From an uncultured Granulicatella sp. (lineage in GTDB: Bacteria > Bacillota > Bacilli > Lactobacillales > Aerococcaceae): DNA of 5,791 bases. Made by a program: the position numbers and the translations under genes. The notes beneath the pieces are model-generated. The model was not told where the DNA came from. It saw nothing but the letters and a program-made list of their open reading frames with translations, and ran no database searches. Numbering within the stretch: position 1 is the first letter of the stretch; every line of letters starts with the position of its first letter. The DNA is taken from assembly GCA_938017885.1 (NCBI GenBank), contig CALIJD010000309.1, positions 1 through 5,791 of the forward strand. Reading direction: 5' to 3'. Positions 1-5,791 of this stretch are shown piece by piece.

Positions 1-1
1 A

Positions 2-1279
2 GAAAAAGTAGTTCCACATCTAGTGCCAATTATTAAAGAGTTAGATGCTCGCGTAAAAGCAAAATATGAAGATCCATCAGTTGCCATTATTGACGAACAT
101 GACCGTGTTCATATGGCACATATGGATATTCACTATGGATACAGCGTAAACGGTGTTGCGGCACTTCATACGGATATCTTAAAAGAAAGTGAATTGAAAA
201 ACTTCTATGAGCTTTATCCAGAGAAATTTAACAACAAAACAAACGGGATTACATTCCGTCGTTGGTTAATGCATGCTAACCCAGAATTAGCGAAATTGTT
301 AGATGAAACAATTGGAACAGAGTGGCGTAAGGATGCTTCTAAATTAGAAGCGTTGAAAGCTTTCCGTCATGATGCGATTGTTCGCGAAAAATTAGACAAG
401 ATTAAACGTGACAACAAGAAACGTTTAAGTGTATACTTACAAGAAAAACAAGGAATCACAGTGAATGAAAATTCTATTTTTGATATCCAAATCAAACGTA
501 TGCACGAATATAAACGTCAACAAATGAACGCTTTATATGTGATTCATAAATATTTAGATATCAAGAGCGGAAACATTCCAGCAAGACCAATTACAATTAT
601 CTTCGGTGGGAAAGCAGCTCCAGCTTATGTCATTGCACAAGACGTGATTCATTTAATTCTTTCATTATCTGAATTAATCGCCAATGACCCAGAAGTAAGC
701 CCACACTTACAAGTAGTAATGGTTGAAAACTACAACGTAACAGCGGCAACACACTTAATCCCAGCATGTAATATTTCTGAACAAATTTCTCTTGCTTCAA
801 AAGAAGCCAGCGGAACAGGAAATATGAAATTCATGTTGAATGGTGCCTTAACGCTTGGAACTGAAGACGGTGCGAACGTGGAAATTCACGAATTAGTTGG
901 TGATGACAACATCTATATCTTCGGTGAGAAGAGTGATGAAGTTATTGCTCACTATGAAAAAGGCGACTACAACGCTAGTGAATTTGCACAAAGAGATGCT
1001 ATTAGTCCGTTAGTAGAATTCGTGAAGAGTGACGCTTTACTTGCAGTAGGAAATAAAGAACGTCTAGAACGTCTATACCACGAGTTAACAACAAAAGACT
1101 GGTTCATGACACTACTAGACTTAGAAGACTACATTGAAACAAAAGAACGTATGTATCGCGATTTCGAAGACAGAGATGAATGGAACGCTAAAGTAGTGAC
1201 AAACATTGCAATGGCTGGATTCTTCTCAAGTGACCGTACAATCGAAGACTACAACCGTGACATTTGGAAATTAAACTAA
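2..1279 (+). CDS. glgP: Glycogen/maltodextrin phosphorylase, C-terminal half (partial, open at left edge)
   Basis: Alpha-glucan phosphorylase (GT35, PLP-dependent, cytoplasmic), which removes terminal glucose from glycogen or maltodextrin with phosphate to give glucose 1-phosphate. The frame is open to the window edge: seven codons precede the GTG at 23, so that GTG is an internal valine and not a start. The visible 425 residues are about the C-terminal half of a family usually near 800 residues. Seen motifs: [18 protein letters not shown] at about 491-520, whose Lys-Arg (494-499) and Lys (512-514) match the phosphate-site residues of rabbit phosphorylase (K568, R569, K574); FGGKAAPAY; and [10 protein letters not shown], whose Lys (827-829) is the expected PLP Schiff-base lysine (K680 in rabbit), followed by [16 protein letters not shown]. 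The C-terminus ([11 protein letters not shown]) is intact. All visible catalytic residues are present, so the enzyme looks functional. Glycogen versus maltodextrin preference (GlgP or MalP) cannot be decided from this half. It is followed after 31 nt by a sucrose phosphorylase gene, probably in one operon. Confidence 0.95.
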   Translation, partial: EKVVPHLVPIIKELDARVKAKYEDPSVAIIDEHDRVHMAHMDIHYGYSVNGVAALHTDILKESELKNFYELYPEKFNNKTNGITFRRWLMHANPELAKLLDETIGTEWRKDASKLEALKAFRHDAIVREKLDKIKRDNKKRLSVYLQEKQGITVNENSIFDIQIKRMHEYKRQQMNALYVIHKYLDIKSGNIPARPITIIFGGKAAPAYVIAQDVIHLILSLSELIANDPEVSPHLQVVMVENYNVTAATHLIPACNISEQISLASKEASGTGNMKFMLNGALTLGTEDGANVEIHELVGDDNIYIFGEKSDEVIAHYEKGDYNASEFAQRDAISPLVEFVKSDALLAVGNKERLERLYHELTTKDWFMTLLDLEDYIETKERMYRDFEDRDEWNAKVVTNIAMAGFFSSDRTIEDYNRDIWKLN

Positions 1280-1290
1280 ATCGATTGAAT

Positions 1291-1306
1291 GAAGGGATAC
1301 GGTGAA
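1291..1306 (+). promoter_or_regulatory. Ribosome binding region deciding the gtfA start
   Basis: Two Shine-Dalgarno-like elements lie in the 31-nt gap after the upstream stop: GAAGGG at 1291-1296 and GGTGA at 1301-1305. GAAGGG is 5 nt before a GTG at 1302, and GGTGA is 5 nt before the ATG at 1311. Both starts are in the same frame and differ by three residues (MNS). Homology of the N-terminus favours the ATG. The split site may serve both codons. No promoter is evident in this gap, which fits cotranscription. Confidence 0.55.
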
Positions 1307-1310
1307 TTCC

Positions 1311-2753
1311 ATGCAAATTAAAAACGAAGCAATGCTGATCACTTATTCAGACAGCATGGGAAGTAATATGAAGGACTTAAAAGGGGTTCTTGATAAACAT
1401 TTTAAAGGCGCGATTAGTGGGGTACATTTTCCCCCATTCTTCCCATCTACAGGGGATAGAGGATTTGCTCCAAGCGACTATACACGTGTAGATCCGCTTC
1501 TAGGAACTTGGGAAGATGTGGATGCTCTAGGGGAACAATATTATTTAATGTTTGACTTTATGATTAACCATATTTCTCGTGAGTCTAAATTCTTCCAAGA
1601 TTTTGTACAAAATCACGAAGACTCACCTTATAAAGATATGTTTATTCGTATTCATGAGTTCTTCCCGCCAGGACGTCCAACTCAAGAAGATATCGACTTA
1701 ATCTATAAACGTAAAGATAAAGCGCCATTCCAAACCGTTCATTTTGCGGATGGAACAACTGAAGAAGTATGGAACACATTTGGGGAAGAGCAAATCGACC
1801 TTGATGTTCGTAAAGAAGTTGTGAAAGAGTTTATTCGTGAAACGATTAAAGATATGGCAAGCCACGGCTGCTCATTGATTCGTTTAGATGCATTTGCGTA
1901 TGCGATTAAGAAACTCGATACAAACGACTTCTTCGTCGAACCAGATATTTGGGATTTATTAAATGAAGTTCGTGACGTGGCAGCGAAGTATCAAGTAGAA
2001 TTGCTTCCTGAAATTCATGAGCATTATTCAATCCAAATGAAAATTGCAGACCATGATTACTTCGTATATGACTTTGCATTGCCAATGGTTGTTTTATATT
2101 CACTCTATTCTGGTAAAACAAATCGTTTAGCAAACTGGTTAAAAATGAGTCCAATGAAGCAATTTACAACACTGGATACGCATGACGGAATCGGTGTCGT
2201 AGATGCTAGAGACTTATTAACAGATGAAGAGTTAGATTATACTTCAAACAAATTATACGATGTCGGTGCTAACGTAAAACGTATTTACTCAAGTGAAAAA
2301 TACAATAACTTAGATATTTATCAAATCAACAGCACATACTACAGTGCCTTAGGAAATGATGATGCAAGTTACTTATTATCACGTGTATTACAATGCTTTG
2401 CACCTGGTATTCCACAAATTTACTATGTTGGATTACTTGCTGGTGAAAATGACATCGAGTTATTAGAATCTTCAAAAGAAGGTCGTAACATCAACCGTCA
2501 CTACTACACAGTAGAAGAAATCGACCGTGAAGTAGAGCGTCCAGTTGTAAAACAATTGATTAATTTATTACGTTTCAGAAATACATCAAAAGCGTTTGAT
2601 TTAGAAGGTTCATTTGAAGTGGAAACTCCAACTGAGAATACAATCGTGATTACACGTAAGGATGCTTCAAATAGTGCCTGTGCGCGTCTTGAAGCGAACC
2701 TAGAAACAAAAGAGTTCACAATCACAGAACAAGGGACTGTTGTCACTCTTTAA
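1311..2753 (+). CDS. gtfA: Sucrose phosphorylase (GH13 family, GtfA type)
   Basis: Cytoplasmic enzyme that converts sucrose plus phosphate to alpha-glucose 1-phosphate and fructose by a double-displacement mechanism (EC 2.4.1.7). The 480-residue length fits the family (about 480-505). It matches Streptococcus mutans GtfA almost along its whole length as I recall that sequence: [10 protein letters not shown] near the start, [56 protein letters not shown]. Catalytic residues are visible: nucleophile D193 in RLDAFAYA, acid/base E234 in LPEIHEHY, and stabiliser D292 in TLDTHDGIG. Acceptor-site residues D335, Y337 and Q338 (NNLDIYQIN) are kept. The residue between D335 and Y337 is Ile, not the His I recall in sucrose 6'-phosphate phosphorylases, which favours free sucrose as substrate. 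The ATG at 1311 is preferred over an in-frame GTG at 1302 because the [12 protein letters not shown] start aligns with GtfA without an overhang. It is probably cotranscribed with the phosphorylase gene before it. Related glucosyl-glycerol or glucosyl-glycerate phosphorylases are less likely alternatives. Confidence 0.93.
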   Translation: MQIKNEAMLITYSDSMGSNMKDLKGVLDKHFKGAISGVHFPPFFPSTGDRGFAPSDYTRVDPLLGTWEDVDALGEQYYLMFDFMINHISRESKFFQDFVQNHEDSPYKDMFIRIHEFFPPGRPTQEDIDLIYKRKDKAPFQTVHFADGTTEEVWNTFGEEQIDLDVRKEVVKEFIRETIKDMASHGCSLIRLDAFAYAIKKLDTNDFFVEPDIWDLLNEVRDVAAKYQVELLPEIHEHYSIQMKIADHDYFVYDFALPMVVLYSLYSGKTNRLANWLKMSPMKQFTTLDTHDGIGVVDARDLLTDEELDYTSNKLYDVGANVKRIYSSEKYNNLDIYQINSTYYSALGNDDASYLLSRVLQCFAPGIPQIYYVGLLAGENDIELLESSKEGRNINRHYYTVEEIDREVERPVVKQLINLLRFRNTSKAFDLEGSFEVETPTENTIVITRKDASNSACARLEANLETKEFTITEQGTVVTL

Positions 2754-2784
2754 TTTCTTTATTCGTAAAAAACAATAATAAGAC

Positions 2785-2829
2785 GAGTGAGTTACTTCTC
2801 TATAAAAGAGAAGTAACTCACTCTTTTTT
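2785..2829 (+). terminator. Rho-independent terminator of the glgP-gtfA unit
   Basis: A perfect 16-bp inverted repeat (GAGTGAGTTACTTCTC at 2785-2800 and its complement at 2808-2823) with a 7-nt loop (TATAAAA) is followed at once by six T (2824-2829). It lies 31 nt after the gtfA stop. It should end the carbohydrate transcript and isolate pnp from it. There is no A-run directly to the left of the stem, so it is built for + strand transcripts only. Confidence 0.93.
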
Positions 2830-2842
2830 GTTAACAAAAAAA

Positions 2843-2871
2843 TAGTACTTAAAGTACAGATATGGTAAAAT
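2843..2871 (+). promoter_or_regulatory. Probable pnp promoter (extended -10)
   Basis: TGGTAAAAT at 2863-2871 reads as an extended -10 element (TGn followed by TAAAAT, 5 of 6 to TATAAT). The -35 position 17 nt upstream (TAGTAC, 2843-2848) is poor, as is common for extended -10 promoters. Predicted transcription start is near 2878, giving a leader of about 127 nt before the pnp ATG. It sits just after the upstream terminator, where a promoter for pnp is needed. Assigned by eye only. Confidence 0.5.
2845..2857. repeat. 13-bp palindrome overlapping the pnp -35 region
   Basis: GTACTT (2845-2850), one central A (2851), then AAGTAC (2852-2857) form a perfect 6-bp inverted repeat. It overlaps the -35 position and part of the spacer of the probable pnp promoter, a typical place for a repressor operator. 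I do not recognise it as the site of a named regulator. A chance dyad in AT-rich DNA is possible. Confidence 0.4.
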
Positions 2872-2891
2872 GACTCTGTATGACAAACTTT

Positions 2892-2978
2892 GTATCTTCT
2901 AGAGTCATCTTACTTTAGAAATAAAAGCGGTCGAACGCATCGAACGTTTTCATTTCTAAAAGTAGGTCTGGAAGATAC
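2892..2978 (+). promoter_or_regulatory. Long structured hairpin in the pnp 5' leader
   Basis: The untranslated leader can fold into one long irregular hairpin. The outer stem pairs GTATCTTCTAGA (2892-2903) with TCTGGAAGATAC (2967-2978): 12 pairs including one G-U. The inner stem pairs TACTTTAGAAAT (2911-2922) with ATTTCTAAAAGTA (2952-2964): 12 pairs with a single bulged A. Above it AAAA (2923-2926) pairs with TTTT (2947-2950), then CG with CG, then TCG (2931-2933) with CGA (2941-2943). There is no T-tract after it, so it is not a terminator, and the Shine-Dalgarno site at 2991-2997 lies outside the stem. In Escherichia coli the pnp leader hairpin is cut by RNase III and the product is the target of PNPase autoregulation; a similar role here is inference. 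No known riboswitch or T-box motif is seen. Confidence 0.65.
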
Positions 2979-3004
2979 GCAAATAAGAGAAAAGGAGATT
3001 AGTT

Positions 3005-5116
3005 ATGTCAGAAAAGAAAGTTTTTAGCTACAACTGGGGCGGACGTCAATTAACAGTTGAAATCGGCCAATTAGCAAAACAAGCCAATGGTGCAGTGTTA
3101 GTACGTTACGGTGATACTGTTGTGTTAACAGCGGCTGTTGGTACAAAACAAGCAAAAGATACTGATTTCTTCCCGTTAACAGTGAACTATGAAGAAAAAA
3201 TGTATGCTGCTGGTAAAATCCCTGGAGGTTTTATCAAACGTGAAGGTCGCCCAAGTGAACATGCTACTCTTACAGCGCGACTTATTGACCGTCCAATCCG
3301 TCCAATGTTTGCGGAAGGTTTCCGTAACGAAGTACAAATCACAAATACTGTAATGTCAGTAGATCCTAACTGCCCGCCTGAAATGGCTGCAATGTTTGGT
3401 TCTTCATTAGCATTATGTATTTCAGATATTCCATTTGATGGGCCAATCGCTGGGGTAGACGTAGGTCGTGTAAACGGTGAATACGTCATTAACCCAACAA
3501 CTGAACAAAAAGAAAACTCAGATATCGAATTATCTGTAGCTGGTACTGCAACTGCCATCAACATGGTAGAAAGTTCAGCAAAAGAAGTGAACGAAGAAGA
3601 TATGCTTGGAGCATTATTATTCGGTCACGAAGAAATCAAAAAATTAGTGGCTTTCCAAGAAGAAATCGTTCGCGAAGTTGGTAAAGAAAAAATGGAAGTA
3701 ACTTTACTTTCATTCGATCCAGCTATCGAAGCACAAGTAAAAGATTTATTCAGCCAAGCCATGGTTCATGCGATTCAAACAGAAGAAAAATTAGCGCGTG
3801 AAGCAAACATCGAAAAAGTGAAAGAAACAGCCATCGAGCATTTCGAAGCTGTCTTAGAAGAAAATGATGAAAAAGCTGGACTTCTAAAACAAGTTTCTCA
3901 ATTAGTCGATAATTTAGAAAAAGATGAAGTACGTCGTTTGATTACTGAAGAAAAAGTACGTCCTGATGGTCGTAAGATTGACGAAATTCGTCCATTATCT
4001 TCAGAAATCGATTTATTACCACGTGTTCACGGTTCTGGTTTGTTCACTCGTGGACAAACGCAAGCATTAACTTCAGCAACACTTGCACCTCTTGGAGAAT
4101 ACCAAGTGATTGATGGTTTAGGAATCGAAGAAGGCAAACGATTCATTCACCACTACAACTTCCCACAATTCTCTGTTGGTTCAGTAGGTCGTGCTGGTAG
4201 CCCAGGTCGTCGTGAAATTGGTCACGGTGCGCTAGGGGAACGTGCATTAAAACAAGTCATTCCAAGTCCAGAAGATTTCCCTTACACAATCCGTCTTGTA
4301 TCAGAAGTATTAGAATCGAACGGTTCTTCTTCTCAAGCAAGTATTTGTGCGGGAACATTAGCATTGATGGCTGCTGGTGTGCCAATTAAAGCACCTGTAG
4401 CAGGGATTGCGATGGGGCTTATTTCTGATGGTACAAACTACACAGTCTTAACAGATATCCAAGGGTTAGAAGACCACTTAGGGGATATGGACTTTAAAGT
4501 AGCCGGAACTAAAGACGGAATTACAGCTCTTCAAATGGATATTAAGATTCAAGGGATTACAGAACAAATCTTACGTGAAGCTTTAACACAAGCGAAGAAA
4601 GCACGTTTTGAAATTCTTGAAGAATTAACATCAACTATTTCTGAACCTCGTAAAGAGTTAAGCCCATATGCACCTAAGATTGAAATGATTTCTATCCACC
4701 CTGATAAGATTAAAGTGGTTATCGGACGTGGTGGTGAAACAATTAACTCTATCATCGACGAAACAGGCGTTAAAATCGATATCGACCAAGAAGGTCACGT
4801 ATCAATCGCTTCTACAGATTCTGCTATGATTCAACGTGCAAAAGAAATCATCGAAGATTTAACACGTGAAATTGAAGTAGGGCAAGTGTACGAAGGAACT
4901 GTACGACGTATCGAAAAATTCGGTGCATTCGTAGAAATCGCTAAAGGAAAAGATGGATTAGTTCATATTTCTGAATTAGCACACGAACGCGTTGGTAAAG
5001 TAGAAGATGTACTTGCTCTAGGCGACAAAGTGACTGTTAAAGTCATCGAAATCGACGGACAAGGACGTATTAACTTATCACGTAAAGTATTATTACCAAA
5101 AGAAGATAAAGAGTAA
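3005..5116 (+). CDS. pnp: Polyribonucleotide nucleotidyltransferase (PNPase)
   Basis: 3'-5' phosphorolytic exoribonuclease that degrades RNA with phosphate to nucleoside diphosphates and can also add tails; it acts as a trimer in the cytoplasm, often within degradosome-like complexes. The 703 residues match the family (B. subtilis about 705, E. coli 711). Domains in order: first RNase PH domain (about 10-145, with GRPSE at 81-85 and [10 protein letters not shown]), helical linker (about 150-300), second RNase PH domain (about 310-545), KH domain with GRGG at 574-577, and S1 domain from about 626 ([20 protein letters not shown]) to 693. Active-site elements seen: SNGSSS with serines 441-443, and EDHLGDMDF with D490 and D496, equivalent to E. 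coli D486 and D492. The [16 protein letters not shown] segment (398-413) is also kept. The ATG is supported by AAAGGAG at 2991-2997, 7 nt upstream. Expression probably starts at its own promoter and may be controlled by the leader hairpin. The ribosomal protein gene rpsO, often just upstream of pnp, is absent here. Confidence 0.98.
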   Translation: MSEKKVFSYNWGGRQLTVEIGQLAKQANGAVLVRYGDTVVLTAAVGTKQAKDTDFFPLTVNYEEKMYAAGKIPGGFIKREGRPSEHATLTARLIDRPIRPMFAEGFRNEVQITNTVMSVDPNCPPEMAAMFGSSLALCISDIPFDGPIAGVDVGRVNGEYVINPTTEQKENSDIELSVAGTATAINMVESSAKEVNEEDMLGALLFGHEEIKKLVAFQEEIVREVGKEKMEVTLLSFDPAIEAQVKDLFSQAMVHAIQTEEKLAREANIEKVKETAIEHFEAVLEENDEKAGLLKQVSQLVDNLEKDEVRRLITEEKVRPDGRKIDEIRPLSSEIDLLPRVHGSGLFTRGQTQALTSATLAPLGEYQVIDGLGIEEGKRFIHHYNFPQFSVGSVGRAGSPGRREIGHGALGERALKQVIPSPEDFPYTIRLVSEVLESNGSSSQASICAGTLALMAAGVPIKAPVAGIAMGLISDGTNYTVLTDIQGLEDHLGDMDFKVAGTKDGITALQMDIKIQGITEQILREALTQAKKARFEILEELTSTISEPRKELSPYAPKIEMISIHPDKIKVVIGRGGETINSIIDETGVKIDIDQEGHVSIASTDSAMIQRAKEIIEDLTREIEVGQVYEGTVRRIEKFGAFVEIAKGKDGLVHISELAHERVGKVEDVLALGDKVTVKVIEIDGQGRINLSRKVLLPKEDKE

Positions 5117-5147
5117 GTATTCCGATTTCTTTAATAAATGAAATTTT

Positions 5148-5198
5148 AAAACACTTCCTACATCAGTGTGATTGTCATACCGATGTAGGAAGTGTTTT
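5148..5198 (+). terminator. Strong intrinsic terminator after pnp
   Basis: A perfect 17-bp inverted repeat pairs 5148-5164 (AAAACACTTCCTACATC) with 5182-5198. Inside it, after one A/C mismatch, GTGTGA (5166-5171) pairs with TCATAC (5175-5180) including one G-U, leaving a 3-nt loop (TTG). The right arm ends in a T-run (5195-5199). It begins 31 nt after the pnp stop and should end the pnp transcript. The A-run on the left is within the stem, so it is less convincing as a minus-strand terminator. Confidence 0.88.
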
Positions 5199-5204
5199 TC
5201 TTCT

Positions 5205-5249
5205 AAAAAAACGATCTTATTCCAAATGTTTTGGAGTAAGATCGTTTTT
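5205..5249 (-). terminator. Terminator of the ABC transporter gene, probably bidirectional
   Basis: Positions 5207-5226 pair with 5230-5249 over 20 positions, with one exception at 5220/5236 (G-U in the plus transcript, A/C mismatch in the minus transcript) and a 3-nt loop (TGT). On the minus strand the stem runs into seven T (complement of A 5205-5211), 14 nt after the stop of the glnQ-like gene. On the plus strand it ends in five T (5245-5249), so it can act as a backup terminator for pnp. Confidence 0.87.
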
Positions 5250-5263
5250 ATTGATGTTAGATT

Positions 5264-5791
5264 TTAGTGAAGTACTTTGTTTAAGAAGTTTTGAGTGCGT
5301 TCGTTTTGTGGGTTACCAAACACTTCCTCAGGAGTTCCTTCTTCAATAATATAACCACCATCCATGAAGATAACGCGATCGCTAACCTCACGCGCAAATC
5401 CCATCTCGTGTGTTACCACAACCATCGTCATCCCTTCTTTAGCTAGGTTTTGCATTACTTCTAATACATCCCCAACCATCTCTGGGTCTAGTGCTGAAGT
5501 TGGTTCATCGAATAATAACATCTTTGGTTTCATTGCAAGCGCACGGGCAATGGCTACACGTTGCTTTTGACCACCTGAAAGAGATTTAGGAGAGACATCA
5601 GCCTTGTCTGCAAGACCAACCATGCCTAGAAGTTCCATCGCATGTTGGGTTGCATCTTCTTTTGTTTCACGACCTAATTCTACTGGTGCAAGAATGATAT
5701 TTTCTAGAACGCTTAGGTGAGGGAAGAGGTTGAAGTGTTGGAACACCATTCCGATTTCCTCACGAATTTTATTTAAATTCGTTTTTTTATC
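5264..5791 (-). CDS. glnQ: Polar amino acid ABC transporter ATP-binding protein (GlnQ type), partial at right edge
   Basis: ATPase subunit that powers import of a polar amino acid, probably glutamine or a relative, at the inner face of the membrane together with a permease and a substrate-binding protein. The frame stays open to the window edge: 14 codons ([14 protein letters not shown]) precede the ATG at 5747-5749, so that ATG is internal. The visible 175 residues are the C-terminal part of a family of about 240-250; Walker A lies outside the window. Seen in order: Q-loop in [15 protein letters not shown] signature LSGGQ (5567-5581), Walker B LLFDEP with Asp-Glu at 5504-5509, D-loop SALD, and H-loop His in VVVTHEM (5408-5410). 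The end ([23 protein letters not shown]) is typical of the polar amino acid uptake group. All visible motifs are intact. The gene converges on pnp and is followed directly by a terminator, so it is the last gene of its transcript; permease and binding protein genes would be expected beyond the right edge. The exact amino acid cannot be told, so the symbol names the family. Confidence 0.93.
   Translation of the reverse strand, partial: DKKTNLNKIREEIGMVFQHFNLFPHLSVLENIILAPVELGRETKEDATQHAMELLGMVGLADKADVSPKSLSGGQKQRVAIARALAMKPKMLLFDEPTSALDPEMVGDVLEVMQNLAKEGMTMVVVTHEMGFAREVSDRVIFMDGGYIIEEGTPEEVFGNPQNERTQNFLNKVLH

Noticed and set aside
23..25. GTG as the start of the phosphorylase gene
   Set aside because: The frame is open upstream to the window edge and the visible protein is only the C-terminal half of the family, so the codon is an internal valine.
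1906..2154. Minus-strand open frame of 82 codons within gtfA
   Set aside because: It lies antisense inside a well-conserved enzyme gene, has no recognisable protein content, and is explained by the codon pattern of gtfA.
2504..2746. Minus-strand open frame of 80 codons at the end of gtfA
   Set aside because: Antisense to conserved coding sequence, with Ser/Arg-rich composition typical of shadow frames.
2892..2978. Known riboswitch or T-box in the pnp leader
   Set aside because: There is no T-box consensus, no terminator/antiterminator pair and no riboswitch core that I recognise; it is better described as a long processing-type hairpin.
3187..3564. Minus-strand open frame of 125 codons within pnp
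   Set aside because: It is antisense to the first RNase PH domain; no ribosome binding site or family motif is seen, and the length follows from pnp codon bias.
4549..4755. Minus-strand open frame of 68 codons within pnp
   Set aside because: Shadow of the region running into the KH domain, with no protein family signal.
5364..5570. Plus-strand open frame of 68 codons opposite the ABC transporter ATPase
   Set aside because: It is antisense to Walker B and the signature region, whose reading frame is certain.
5747..5749. ATG (minus strand) as the start of the ABC ATPase
   Set aside because: The in-frame residues before it ([10 protein letters not shown]) fit the family's sequence ahead of the Q-loop, and Walker A must lie further upstream outside the window.

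Overview
The base composition (AT-rich, TAA stops, strong AAGGAG-type Shine-Dalgarno sites) and the protein sequences point to a low-GC Gram-positive bacterium of the Lactobacillales. The second gene closely resembles, from memory, the GtfA sucrose phosphorylase of oral streptococci, and the PNPase is of the Firmicutes type. A Carnobacteriaceae-like genus such as Granulicatella would fit, but that placement is a weak inference made without any database search.

Layout, left to right: (1) positions 2-1279, + strand, the C-terminal half of a glycogen/maltodextrin phosphorylase whose N-terminal half lies outside the window; (2) 1311-2753, +, a complete GH13 sucrose phosphorylase (GtfA type), 31 nt after the previous stop and probably in the same transcript; (3) a strong intrinsic terminator at 2785-2829 closes this unit; (4) 2843-3004 holds a probable promoter and a highly structured leader; (5) 3005-5116, +, the complete pnp gene for polynucleotide phosphorylase; (6) 5117-5263 holds two strong hairpins; (7) 5264-5791, - strand, the C-terminal three quarters of a polar amino acid ABC transporter ATPase (GlnQ type) that runs off the right edge and converges on pnp. 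No gap exceeds 300 bases.

The first two genes form a sensible metabolic pair. Both enzymes use phosphate to split an alpha-glucosidic bond and both release glucose 1-phosphate, one from alpha-glucan and one from sucrose, saving ATP on entry to glycolysis. pnp (RNA turnover) and the amino acid transporter are separate transcription units insulated by terminators.

The window is mostly ordinary core and metabolic sequence. I found no clear sign of a new biological system, mobile element, CRISPR array or RNA gene. The part most worth a second look is the pnp upstream region: a dyad over the promoter, followed by an 87-nt long irregular hairpin in the leader that looks like a substrate for double-strand-specific processing and possible autoregulation of PNPase.
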